From Rhynchopus euleeides (taxonomy: Eukaryota > Euglenozoa > Diplonemea > Diplonemida > Diplonemidae), in contig OY723279.1 in NCBI GenBank assembly GCA_963210315.1, positions 1,860,001 through 1,924,000 on the forward strand: DNA of 64,000 bases. The letters are read 5' to 3'. The first letter of the stretch is position 1. Every line of letters begins with the position of its first letter. Of this stretch, positions 23,170 to 33,900 are shown one piece after another. Below the pieces are notes generated by a model. It did no database searches, was not told the DNA's origin, and saw only the letters and a list, made by a program, of their open reading frames with translations. The position numbers and the translations under genes were made by a program.

Positions 23170-24690
23170 GCTCTGCCAGTCCTGAAGTGTTCGCGCCCCC
23201 CACACGCCTTCCTCAGACACGCCGGTCGGTGGATGTGGTCTGGCCGTATACATGATGCCAACCACACGCTTTTGCTAACCACACCCTTCTGCGTGCCGGC
23301 GAAGGTCTCTTGCTCTTCTCCCCCGTCCCTCATTGCCCCCACCCCCATTTCCCATACTACTACCGCCCCCTTCCATTGCTTCACCCCATTCCTTTGGCTT
23401 TTCCTGCATCCCATGCGAATCGACTTAATATTGCCTCTCTGCCTGCCTTTTGTGCTGCTGCTCCAAAGCTGCAACGTGTTGTGCAGCCCGCAGCACTTTT
23501 TCAGGCGATGGTGTCGGCTTTGATGCTTGCCCCCCTCCCCTACCCCTACCCCTGTTCTGTTTTGCTGTGGACCGCGACGTTGGAGACTCGGAGGCTCGAT
23601 CACACAGAGTGACAGCGCGGGCTTTGTCAGGCAGACAGTTTGCGGGCTGCGGTTTGCAGCAGCCGAAACGCTTTTTTACTATACTGTCCCCAGCCACGTG
23701 TCGACTCATTTGGCCGCATCCCTCACCATCCACAGGCCCCCCTGTGTGACCATCTGGCTATCTTCCCCACTTCCTCTCGACTGAAGTGTGCGCACGTCTC
23801 TGTTGCAACAATGAGCGTGCTGCACTTTTATGGCAGAACGCGCAAATCACCCGCTCGGGTGAGAAGTGTGTTACGCCTATAAATGAGGATGTGGCAGCAA
23901 CGTGGGCGTGTTTCTCTGCATCATTTGCTTCTCTGCCTTGTCAGTACATTCTTCCTTCTGCAGATTAACTGTGCGCCGGTTGCACACACAAACACATTAC
24001 GTACCGCAGATCCTTATCCCTGCAAGCTGACCAGCCTTTTGCCCTGCGCTCCCGGGGGCTGCGCCGTGTGTACAGCCCCCCTGTCAAACTGCTGGACGGC
24101 TCTGCAAACCTTCACCCCTCCTGCCCCGGCACGGCCATCCCTCAATAGAACCCTCCCTCCCTCTCCACGGCAGTCAGGGTCCCCCTCTGCGTGGCACCAG
24201 TCCCCCTCGGACTCACGCGTGCCCTCTGCTTGCCAGACTCAAGCCCCGTCAGGTGGGTCTTCGCTATCGAATTGCCGGACTGTACCCCACAAGGAACAGA
24301 TGTTCGCGACCGTGGCCTCCGGCGGCTGGGGGGCTCCGTCTTGTGACGTATACCTATCGATTAAGCCCTTTGGGGACATATCAGGTCATGGAATCCAGAG
24401 ACCGCCCTCAGGAGGACGCACCCAACTCACCACAGAATCTGTACCCGCAAGGAACAGACGTTCACTACCGTGGCGACTCACCCACTCGCAAAGTCGTTCC
24501 GAGCAGAGAGAACAGAACACGAGGCTCTTCCCCCAACCCCGCCACAACCCCATTTCATGGAGGAGCGACTTACATGTCACCACTATGAGGGACTCTGTCT
24601 TGGATCCCCATTCACACTGTCACCCACTCCACGCACCGCCACACCCTCCAGGAAGGCTTTGCAGTTTGTTTCTGCGTGCAAGTTGAACGG
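23170..24690. other. Intergenic stretch with a dispersed repeat
   Basis: No credible gene. A segment at about 23829-24003 (GCAGAACGCGCAAATCACCC, later CTGCAGATTAAC and ACACATTACGTACCGC) recurs in intron 4 of the PKA gene (56607-56720) and, inverted and partial, near 53525-53565. A second short segment (CAGATGTTCGCGACCGTGGC and the following CTCCGGCGGCTGGGGGGCTC, about 24297-24335) recurs at 26516-26560 inside the DNA transposon. Confidence 0.55.
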
Positions 24691-24869
24691 GGAAGAAGAA
24701 GAAGAAGAAGAAGAAGAAGAAGAAGAAGAAGAAGAAGAAGAAGAAGAAGAAGAAGAAGAAGAAGAAGAAGAAGAAGAAGAAGAAGAAGAAGAAGAAGAAG
24801 AAGAAGAAGAAGAAGAAGAAGAAGAAGAAGAAGAAGAAGAAGAAGAAGAAGAAGAAGAAGAAGAAGAAA
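24691..24869 (+). repeat. Long (GAA)n microsatellite
   Basis: About 178 bp of nearly perfect GAA repeat, roughly 59 units, ending 33 bp before the ATG of the ubiquitin-like/WD40 gene. The poly-Glu, poly-Arg and poly-Lys style open frames across it are not genes. Confidence 0.97.
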
Positions 24870-24901
24870 TATAACATGGATGTAACTGTGCGTCCAAGAC
24901 C

Positions 24902-27900
24902 ATGGATGTGACAGCAGACTGGACAACCAAGACCATGGATGTGTCTGTGCGTCACAGCGGGACCGGTGACAGCTGTGTCGTCTGTGTTCCGGAAGGCGGG
25001 ACCGTGGTCGGGCTGAAGGCGGATGCGCTCAACGAGATGTTCACGGGTTCTATCAACGCAGTCCGTGAGGCTGCATGCGTGGCAGCACACATCGAAGGGT
25101 GTGAGGAGGAGCTGGACGATGCAGAGTGCGTTGCCGACACGGGTCTGGAGGACGGGGGTGCTGTCCAGCTCGTCCCACGCTGGCCCATCGTCAAGGCTCC
25201 CGCAGTCTACTCATCGACGCGTGACGAGGAGGTGTACAGCGTCACACTGTCGAGGTGTGGGACGCTGTGTGCTGTGTGTTACTACGACAACGGACACATC
25301 ACTGTGTTTGACACCAGCACCGCTGCTGTGGTGGCGGACTTAACACACGGGAACAAGGCGATTCTCTGCACAGCGTTCTCTGTCTGTGGGACGCGGTTAG
25401 CAACGTGCCCTTGGGACAACGGCACCGTCTGCGTGTGGCTGACATCAACTTGGGAGGTGTGCATGCTGCACCACACCAACACCATCGCGTTCAGTGCAGC
25501 GTGGACAAAGTGCGGACGTCTAGTGTCCGGAGACCACAAACGCAAAGTGCGTGTGTGGGACTTGAAGGGCACACCGAGCGCCACAGTGCTGGAGGGTCAC
25601 AGCAACGGTGTTTACAGCATTGCTCACGGATGACGTACGAATCGTAATGGTGAAATACGAATCGTGCATATCGTATTTTATATCGCATTATATCGTATAC
25701 GATTACGATATAAAATACGATATTATGCGATATTACGAATCGTTTAGGATGATGCATGGCCACACGGGGTGGGCACCGGGGAAAAAGGCACCCAGCACAC
25801 CAACGAGGGGCGGCGAGACTACCACCACCACCCCAGATGAGTCACCCACTCCGAAGCCAAAGGCTCTCAAAGAGCAGCTGGCGAAGCAGAAAGCAGGGGC
25901 GCGAGTGAGCTACGTGACAGCGAAAACACGTCATGATAAGCTGCAAGGCGATGCCAAAGACGTGTACGCCGTCAAGGATGTCGCGTCTCTGCAAACCCGC
26001 AAACCCCAGTGTTCTCCCGATGGCGAGTTTGGGGGCGAAAGTCTCCATTTGTATTTTTTCCCCCGAAAACCCGACGGCGAGTTTCGGCATTTTTTTGGGG
26101 GTTGGGGCTGTCAGGCCCTGCGAAACTTGAGAAAGTCGCAAGAAATCACAAGACCAACACAAAAAGTCGCAAAAAATCACAAGAAATTGCGGAGAATGTT
26201 TGCGTTTATTTGTGTTTTTTTGTATAGCGTATCAGTTCTCGTGCGTCGTCTTTCGTAGACGTTCTGTACGATGCGGATCCGCTAATCCAACATAGCAAAC
26301 GTTTTTTTGTGATTTTTTGTGAATGCCCTGTGAATTTTTGCGATCTTTTCAAGTTTCACAGGGCCCGACAGCCCCAGGGGTGGAATTTTTCACAGGTTTC
26401 AGACAGTTTTCCACTCATCGACCTGCACAACTTCCCAACAACGAGCGTCCCTGGGTTCGTGCCCCACTACGAACCGCAATTGATCCAAAGAGTCCCAGAA
26501 CGCGAAGGAGAAGGCCAGATGTTCGCTACCGTGGCCTCCGGCGGCTGGGGGGCTCCGCCCCCTAAACCCCTGTGCTGTGCACCTGTCGAGTGTGCATGTA
26601 CCATTTGGTGTACCATGGCAAGTGGGAAACGGCACAACACCAGGAGTGCGACATGGTCGTGAGTGAAGACGGAGTACGTGCAGACTACCATCCCTGCACA
26701 ACGAAGTCTGTACGACTTCCTCGTTGTCCACTCACACCGCACATTGCAAAGCGTATCGATCAGAACGAATGTTGTTGCGGATATACGCGTGCATTGCATG
26801 AGGCGCTCGCGCGCGAAGCGCGCCAGCAATTTTTTTAGCACCCCTTTTTCCGGATCAAAGCTCGCCATCACCCGCCCGTGCGGTCGAGCACCAGAAGAAG
26901 AAGCAGTCGGGCGGTGAAGACAAGAACGGCGACAGGCAAGGGAGGCAGCAGAAGGCGCACGGAGCCAATCCAGCACCGGAATTCGTGAGTGACCTGTCGT
27001 ATTCACTTTGCATCGGCAATACCACGGCCAGCCAGGCGGAGCTTGTGGTGTTGGCGATTCGGAAACACCTGTACCCGAACATGCCCAGCGGACGCGCTCT
27101 CTTGCAGAAACACAGCAGCCACACGGATGCACTTCTGAAGGCGCTGAAAGATGCTCTCAAAGGTCGCACCGTGCCTATTGGCATCGACGGAACTACAGCA
27201 GCATCGATCCACACCTCGTACCTCGCTGTGACTGCATATGTTGGGCAACAACCGCTGCTGGTGTGCGTTGAGGTGTTCAGGCTGGGGTGAGCCCTGACGC
27301 AGTGATGCTTGAAGATGTGCTGCAGCGGCTCGAATGCGACTACTCGTTTACGATCGCGTCTGTCAACATGGACAGATGCGCGACAAACCAGCGCCTCATC
27401 AAGCTCACAGGGCGTCTGTCGGTGTGGTGTTTGGGGCATCACGCCAACAAATGTTGCAAAGACTTCTACACGAAGCGCTTCCCCCTCGCCATCCAGTTCG
27501 TGACCTTCTTCTCACAGGCGCCGCGCACCACCTCAGAAACGAGGTGGTCAGCGCTGTTTCACGTCGTTGAGCATGTGGCACCCCGGACCGACCTGCTTGC
27601 AAGCTTCTTGCACGAAGAGCTTGAGCGCGCCTACAAACCGCAAAGTGTCCGAGAGTTACATTTGATCGGAGGGGATGGGTGGGGGGACATGCTCTCGGAG
27701 ACCCAGACGATGCACAGAGCCTCCTACAGTTCTTCCTCTGGATGAGCAACCCCCCCAGCGATCAGAAGTCCTGCTTTGTCGTGGGGGAAGTATGGAAGAG
27801 CATCCAACACGTCACCAACGAGGAACAACAACTTCTCAAAGAGCTGTGGGACACGTTTTCCTCAAGAGAGTTCTTTGAACTCATGGAGGTGATGGACCCG

Positions 27901-28664
27901 GAAGCAGTTGCCCAGGAGGTGATTACTGATGAAGTGCTGGAGGCGTCGGAAGAGAGGTGGCGGGACGTCTTGGGGCGTAACACCACTTAGCCGTGTCCCA
28001 TCCTTGTGGTGTTGTCTCATGTGGCCACCTAGCCATCCCATTGCCTCCCTCAGAAGCCTGTAGTAATAGTGCGATATGGGCATATCGCATACGATATCAA
28101 GGCTGACTAAACACGATATAAATACGATATATTGCGATATATTGCGATATCGCCTTAAAAAATACGATACATATCGTATTTACGATATGATACGATATTA
28201 CGATTCGTACGTCATCCGTGATTGCTGTGTCGGGCACGAGGATCTTCAGCGGGTCAGATGAGAGCATCCGTGTGTGGGACATCAGCACCGTCACACACAC
28301 ACACACCCTGGAAGAGCACACTGAGGTGGTGACCAGCATCGCCCTGACCCAGGACGAGCAGCACCTGGTGTCGTGCTCGAAGGACATGTCACTCAAGGTG
28401 TGGTGCACAACCTCCCTCAGCTGCCTGCGTACTGTGCAACTGGACGACGATCCCTCCTCACTTGCTGTGTCACAGCCAGGTGATGTTGTTGTCGTCAGAA
28501 GGAGCTCCGCCTCCACACTGTACCGCCTCAGCACAGGTGAGTGTCTGGGGGAGGTGGACTCAAAGGGTGATGGTGTTGCACTCAGCCTCTGCGGGAGGTG
28601 GGTCTTCACACCAACGAACAACACTTCAGTCTCTGTGCGTGCTGTGTCTTCCGTTTCACCCTGA
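24902..28664 (+). CDS. Ubiquitin-like/WD40 protein split by a DNA transposon
   Basis: Two pieces, 24902-25624 and 28227-28664, join in frame to 386 residues once the transposon and one 6-bp target copy are removed. Residues about 10-95 look like a ubiquitin-type beta-grasp domain (VPEGGTVVGLKADAL..., then LDDAECVADTGLEDGGAVQLVPRW). The rest is WD40 repeats (DNGHITVFD, DNGTVCVWL, KRKVRVWD, then ESIRVWD and MSLKVWC after the insertion). As it stands, translation would stop at TGA 25631-25633, so the gene is broken unless the insert is spliced. The family is ordinary for WD40 adaptor proteins; the specific role is unknown. The ATG at 24902 follows a duplicated ACCATGGATGTG, so the start could also be slightly downstream at 24935. 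Confidence 0.72.
25625..28220 (+). mobile_element. 2.6-kb DNA transposon, hAT-like transposase remnants
   Basis: Perfect 24-bp terminal inverted repeats begin CACGGATGACGTACGAATCG. The 6-bp target duplication ATTGCT is at 25619-25624 and 28221-28226. Subterminal regions (25640-25750 and 28065-28205) are crowded with ATATCGTA/TACGATAT motifs in both directions, likely transposase binding sites. Inside are transposase-like ORF pieces (26572-27990) and a nested inverted-repeat segment (about 26100-26385, arms GGGGCTGTCAGGCCCTG and its partner). The 6-bp duplication is unlike the 8 bp of classical hAT elements, so the superfamily is left open. Confidence 0.88.
26572..27990 (+). pseudogene. Transposase remnants or exons (hAT-like)
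   Basis: Several adjoining frames look like parts of one transposase: 26572-26838 with a BED-like Cys/His set (CTCRVC...H...HQEC); 26985-27290 with GIDGTTAASIHTSYLAV, resembling the first catalytic Asp region; 27287-27745 with VNMDRCATNQRLI, followed by VWCLGHHANKCCKDF, resembling the second Asp region and the CxxH motif of hAT-type enzymes; and 27679-27990, an acidic helical C-terminus. The pieces are in different frames. Either short introns join them or frameshifts have broken the gene. No zinc ribbon or complete catalytic triad can be confirmed by eye. Confidence 0.55.
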
Positions 28665-28733
28665 GTGCAGTGTCTCGTCACCCTGTTCCCTGCCTTCGTG
28701 TTTGCCGTCGTGTTGTACCTGCTTTGCGTATTA

Positions 28734-29541
28734 CCGTAAACGGAAAAAGGGTGGACCGTAAAAATGTTCCAAGTTCCCAAAAAAAGGCCAAACGTTCCAT
28801 CTTTTTTACGGTCCACCATTTATTGGGACTGAATATGGAAAAGACAATGCGATTTTCGCCCGCGGGCTGGTGGGTTGCGGGGCGCGGACTGCGGCCTCCA
28901 CGCCGCAGACTCCCGCACGTAGGCCTCCCGACCTCCCAGCTTTGGACCCTCCCTCCACCACCGCAACCAACACCAGCAAGAGAAGCAAGTCCTCCCTGCG
29001 TGTGGAAAGGGCACGATCACCACCACTCACCTCGAGACTCACCCACCACCACACCTCGAGAAGTGTAGTACCATGCAAGGAGCGTTCCGGTAGAAGTAAA
29101 AGTAGAACCTGCTGCACGAGCCCACAAAAGCAGCCACAGTACGGCAGGGCGCGCAGACAGAAGCTGAGACCACCGGGCTCCCTCCGGATGTAAATTCGTG
29201 AATCAGTGCCCGGAAAATTCAGGGAAATCGTACTCCTTTAGTGTAGTACACCCTGCAGTAACTGTGGGAGAACAGTTCCCGGACGATGGTGAGCGCACAC
29301 TCTGTGTTGAGGCCCTGTGGTGTTAATCCTGCAGCTTCAGTCGTGCGATTTCCTTGGTTCCTTCGCGACTTCGTCGAAGGAATTCGTAAAAAAAACCGCC
29401 AAGTCCACTATCCCAACCGTAAAATAGGTGGACCGTAAAAATGTTCCAAGTTCCGGAAAAATCCCATTTGTTCCATCTTTTTTACGGTCCACCTATAGTA
29501 CGGTTCACCTTTATTACGGTCCACAATATTTCCGTTTACGG
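28734..29541. mobile_element. TA-flanked inverted-repeat element, copy 1
   Basis: 808 bp, bounded by TA|CCGTAAACGG and CCGTTTACGG|TA. Near each end is a second palindrome built on GGTGGACCGTAAAAATGTTCC and its complement (TTTTTTACGGTCCACC), which would form hairpins. There is no complete transposase; short ORFs inside are not convincing. Copy 2 lies only 74 bp downstream. Confidence 0.88.
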
Positions 29542-29615
29542 TAATACTTGCATGTCAACTATTATACATGTATAATACATGTATATGCCTGAAATATACA
29601 TGTAAAATACATGTA

Positions 29616-30417
29616 CCGTAAACGGAAAAAGGGTGGACCGTAAAAATGTTCCAAGTTCCCAAAAAAAGGCCAAACGTTCCATCTTTTTTACGGTCCACCA
29701 TTTATTGGGACTGAATATGGAAAAGACAATGCGATTTTCGCCCGCGGGCTGGTGGGTTGCGGGGCGCGGACTGCGGCCTCCACGCCGCAGACACCCACAC
29801 GTAGGCCTCCCGACCTCCCAGCTTTGGACCCTCCCTCCACCACCGCAACCAACACCAGCAAGAGAAGCAAGTCCTCCCTGCGTGTGGAAAAGGCACGATC
29901 TCACCTCGAGACTCACCCACCACCACACCTCGAGAAGTGTAGTACCATGCAAGGAGCATTCCGGTAGAAGTAAAAGTAGAACCTGCTGCACGAGCCCACA
30001 AAAGCAGCCACAGTACGGCAGGGCGCGCAGACAGAAGCTGAGACCACCGGGCTCCCTCCAGATGTAAATTCGTGAATCAGTGCCCGAAAAATTCAGGGAA
30101 ATCGTACTCCTTTAGTGTAGTACACCCTGCAGTAACTGTGGGAGAACAGTTCCCGGACGATGGTGAGTGCACACTCTGTGCTGAGGCCCTGTGGTGTTAA
30201 TCCTGCAGCTTCAGCCGTACGATTTCCTTGGTTCCTTCGCGACTTCGTCGCGAAGGAACTCGTAAAAAAAACCGCCAAGTCCACGATCCCAACCGTAAAA
30301 TAGGTGGACCGTAAAAATGTTCCAAGTTCCGGAAAAATCCCATTTGTTCCATCTTTTTTACGGTCCACCTATAGTACGGTTCACCTTTATTACGGTCCAC
30401 AATATTTCCGTTTACGG
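29616..30417. mobile_element. TA-flanked inverted-repeat element, copy 2
   Basis: 802 bp, same ends and same internal sequence as copy 1 with few differences (for example, a loss of a few bases near 29900 and a longer GCGACTTCGTCGCGAAGG palindrome near 30239). It is in the same orientation as copy 1. The 70-bp spacer between the copies (29544-29613) is itself made of ATACATGTAT palindromes. Confidence 0.88.
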
Positions 30418-30419
30418 TA

Positions 30420-30900
30420 GTTGTATTCTGCACCGGATTTCCCGCCTATAAAATAGGTGGGAATGTGTCAAAAGGCGCTTTTCTCGACAGTGCGGCGATG
30501 ACCCCCAAAGTAAGAGTATCAAGACTACTTCCTGTCCAGACACCAGAGGGTGGGGAATCGTCGCAATGCACCCCCGCACCCCCTTCGCTTTTTGAGCAGT
30601 GAACTTGATTCACTCGCTGGCCGGACGGCGCCTACACCCACACCTACACACCCCCTCCGCAACAGCAGTTGTTGGGCGGCACCCAGACACACACAACCCC
30701 CCCCTCCCTCCCCCCCCCCTCCACCAAACACCATGCGCACACCATCTCGCAGCTAGATAACCATCCTGCCAGATCTCCCTATCCCCTCCCCTCTCCCCCC
30801 TTCCCACCCACACGGGCGCTACATGCAAACCCGCAAAGTGTGAAGAAGACACCCGCCAACCCCTCACCCTTAGCCTTACCCTTAACCCGGGCTCTCTCCG
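30420..30900. other. Upstream region of the M16 gene
   Basis: No gene. C-rich sequence with CACACACC runs. It would hold the 5' UTR and promoter of the next gene; no TATA box or other element stands out. Confidence 0.5.
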
Positions 30901-33900
30901 ATGCATCCTCAGTATGGCGTGGCAGCGGGGATGAGCCTCAACCGTGCAGCGTCCGATACTGCGGCAGTGGCGGAGAATCCCATGGCAAATGCGATAGGGT
31001 CACCGCAGGAGACGGCCACAGCATCCCAGAGGGATGGACAGAGCCAGCAGAGCCAGCAGCAGCAGCAGCACCCACCCCTCACCGACACTGCCGCCGACCT
31101 CGCTGCGGAGGATGAGGAGAGGTTTGCGATGGAGTCTCCCCTGCGCCGCGGGTGGTATTTCGAGCTGCCGAACAGAGTCCGGTGTGCCCTTGTGGAGGAG
31201 AGGCTGCCGGTGCCGGCAGGCGGGGCGGCGGCCGCCGCCGTCGCCGCGACGATCTCCCGGCAGCTCGTCACGCTGTCGGCTTGTGTGGCGGTGGGGTGGA
31301 CCAGCGACCCGCCAGAGATCCAGGGGATGGCGAGGCTTGTGGAACGCCTCATCCTGCTGGGCAGCGCGAGCTACCCCGAGGAGAACGGCCTCCGCAACCT
31401 CTGCGCATCCCACGGAGGCACGCTGTCGAGCACTGCAGGCGACGACCACATCTCGGTCACCCTGGAGGTGCCGGTGCACGCCCTCCCCCTCGCGGCGGAC
31501 ATGCTGGGTGACCTGCTGACGCGCCCCCTGCTGCCCCTGGAATTCATCCCGAGGGAGATAGCGGGGATCGAGTCGGAGCACCAGGCGAGCAGGCGGGACG
31601 AGGGGCAGCGCCTCTTGCAGCTCATGCGCGAGTTCGCCACCCCGGGGCACCCCCTCAATGGGTTCGGCGCGGGGAGCGCGGACACGCTGACGGGGCTGTC
31701 TGGGGAGGAGCTGCGAGAGGCTGCGGCGACGTGGATCGCGGAGCACTTCATCGGGCACAACGTCTCTGTCGCAGCGTCCTTCGCCTCCATCCGCCTCGAC
31801 GAGGAAGGGGGCGGGGCGAAGCACCGCCGCCACCGACGCCGACGCCACCGGCGTCGCCGCCACGCCAGCCCTGGGAGAGGGGGGGGCAGCGGCCCCTCTG
31901 CCCCCCCCGCCGCAACCAGCCTCGTGCTCTGCCCCGACGAGTTCGAAGCTCTCCTCCTCGAGGGCCTGTCCTGCCTGCAGCGCTGCTCTGCCGCAGAGTC
32001 CCGCCGGCAGCTGAGGCGTGGCGGCGGGGGGGCGCCGCCGTCGTCCCCACCGTCGGGATCGCTGTCGCCACCCCACCCCTCGTGCCCGCCGTACCCACAG
32101 AATCTTCTGCCATCCTTCATCCGGGTTGCGGCAGTTGATCGCTCGGTGGCTGTCGTGGCGGGGGCGGGTGTTGGGGCCCACCCATCAGGCAGCGGCGTGT
32201 CGTCCCCCCCACCGCCGCCACTTCCCGCCGCCTCCGCCACCGCCAGCATCGCCTCCGGCGCCCCGGGCACCCCCGCCGCAGCTGCCGCAGCCACACCAGG
32301 CGCTGTGCCAGGGCAGCACCCCCAACACACCACAGACACTGCACCCCAGCTGAGGGGCGACGGACACCACCCCCACAGCCTGCAGGGCGGAGGTGTGGCG
32401 GGTGTGCTGCATGGGGGTGTTGGCGGGGGAGGGTCTGACGCTATACCCTCGCCTTCGGCGACCTTTGTCTTCCCAATCGACGGGCTGGGTGTGGAGGCGA
32501 ACGACGGGGGCGTGCTGAACCTGCTGCGGCACTACGTCGGGAGCCTGAAGGAGGGGTCGATCCTGAGCACCCTGGGGCACAGCAGGCAGGCCACAGATGG
32601 CAGGGCTGGGCTGCACTGCGGGAGGGGCTGGTCACTCCTCACGCTGTCCGTCGCACTCACGCCCGACGGGGATGCAGACATCGACGGTGTGATAGTGATC
32701 GTCCTGCGCGGGCTGCTCCTCCTCCGCAACGCACTCCGCAGCAACGGGCGGGACTACTGGGATGGGCTGCGCCAGATCTCGCAGCTGCACGAGTCCCTCG
32801 CACCCGCTGCGGTGGATGTGGCAGGTCTCGCGGTGTCGCTCCACCGGCTGAAGCACCCCTCACACTTCCTCCGTGCAGAGCACTGCTTCGCAGAGTTCCG
32901 CCCGGAGGAGCTCGCCACCGCAGCGGGCAGCATCGACCCGCACAACATGCTCGTGATGCACACCTCCGCAAAGCACACCGGCGAGATCCTGGAGTATGAA
33001 TCCGCGTGGGGGTACGACACCCCCTACACGCTCAACCACATCACCAACTCCTACATCACGCACTGGACACGCGTCGGGGCTGGGGAGGCCACCCCTGGGT
33101 CACCGCCAGGCGGAGGGGCACCCAGCGATGCCGGGTCACCCGCCCCGAGCGACGCGCCGCCTCTGGCACACCACCCCCACCACGGCAGGGGGGCTGGCGG
33201 CGGTGCGGCGGGTGGGGTCGGCTCTGTGGCGGCGATCTACCCGGCTCTGATGCACCCGCCCCCTCTCCCCGTCACGGCGTGGATCCCGCGGGAGCAGCCG
33301 CTGGCGGGAGGGGGTGGGGGTGGCGGTGGTGCTGCTGCGGGTGGGGAGACTGGCGGTGTGGCCAGCGGGCAGAGCTGGCAGCAGCAGGGTGCGCATGGCG
33401 TGGGGGGTCCTCTCCAGCAGCAGCAGACCCAAGACGTGCCGCTTGCACTCCCCGGAAATGTGGGGGGTGGTGTGGGCGGCGGCAGCAGCAACAGCCTCTT
33501 CCGCGAGTTTTGGGAGCGCGCGAAGAAGGGGCACCGGGGATGGGGTGGCGGGGCAGGTGCTGGCGGCACCGCCACCACCACCACCTCCTCCTCCCTACCC
33601 CCTGCCCTCAACCCCGCAGCAGCGGCATCACCCGAGGTGTCTCGAGATGGCCCGCGGCGGCGGAGCCGCCGCCAACGGCAGCAGGGCAACAGGCAGGTCA
33701 AGAAATACCACATCTCCAGCCACGCCTTCCCCCCGATGCACGTGAGGTACTACGAGATCCGCCCCGGGGGTGGCGGCAGCGGCACCCGGGGTGCACCACA
33801 CCCCACCACCACCACCACCACCGCCACCCCCGGCGGCACAGCGGAGCAGCAGCGGAGGGGGTTGTCACCCTGGTCGTCGGCGTCGAGGTCCTCCTCCTCC

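Noticed and set aside
24470..24926. Poly-Glu, poly-Arg, poly-Ser, poly-Leu and poly-Phe frames
   Set aside because: All come from the GAA microsatellite on both strands.
30669..31115. Short frame overlapping the start of the M16 gene
   Set aside because: Different frame from the M16 homology, with C-rich repetitive translation.
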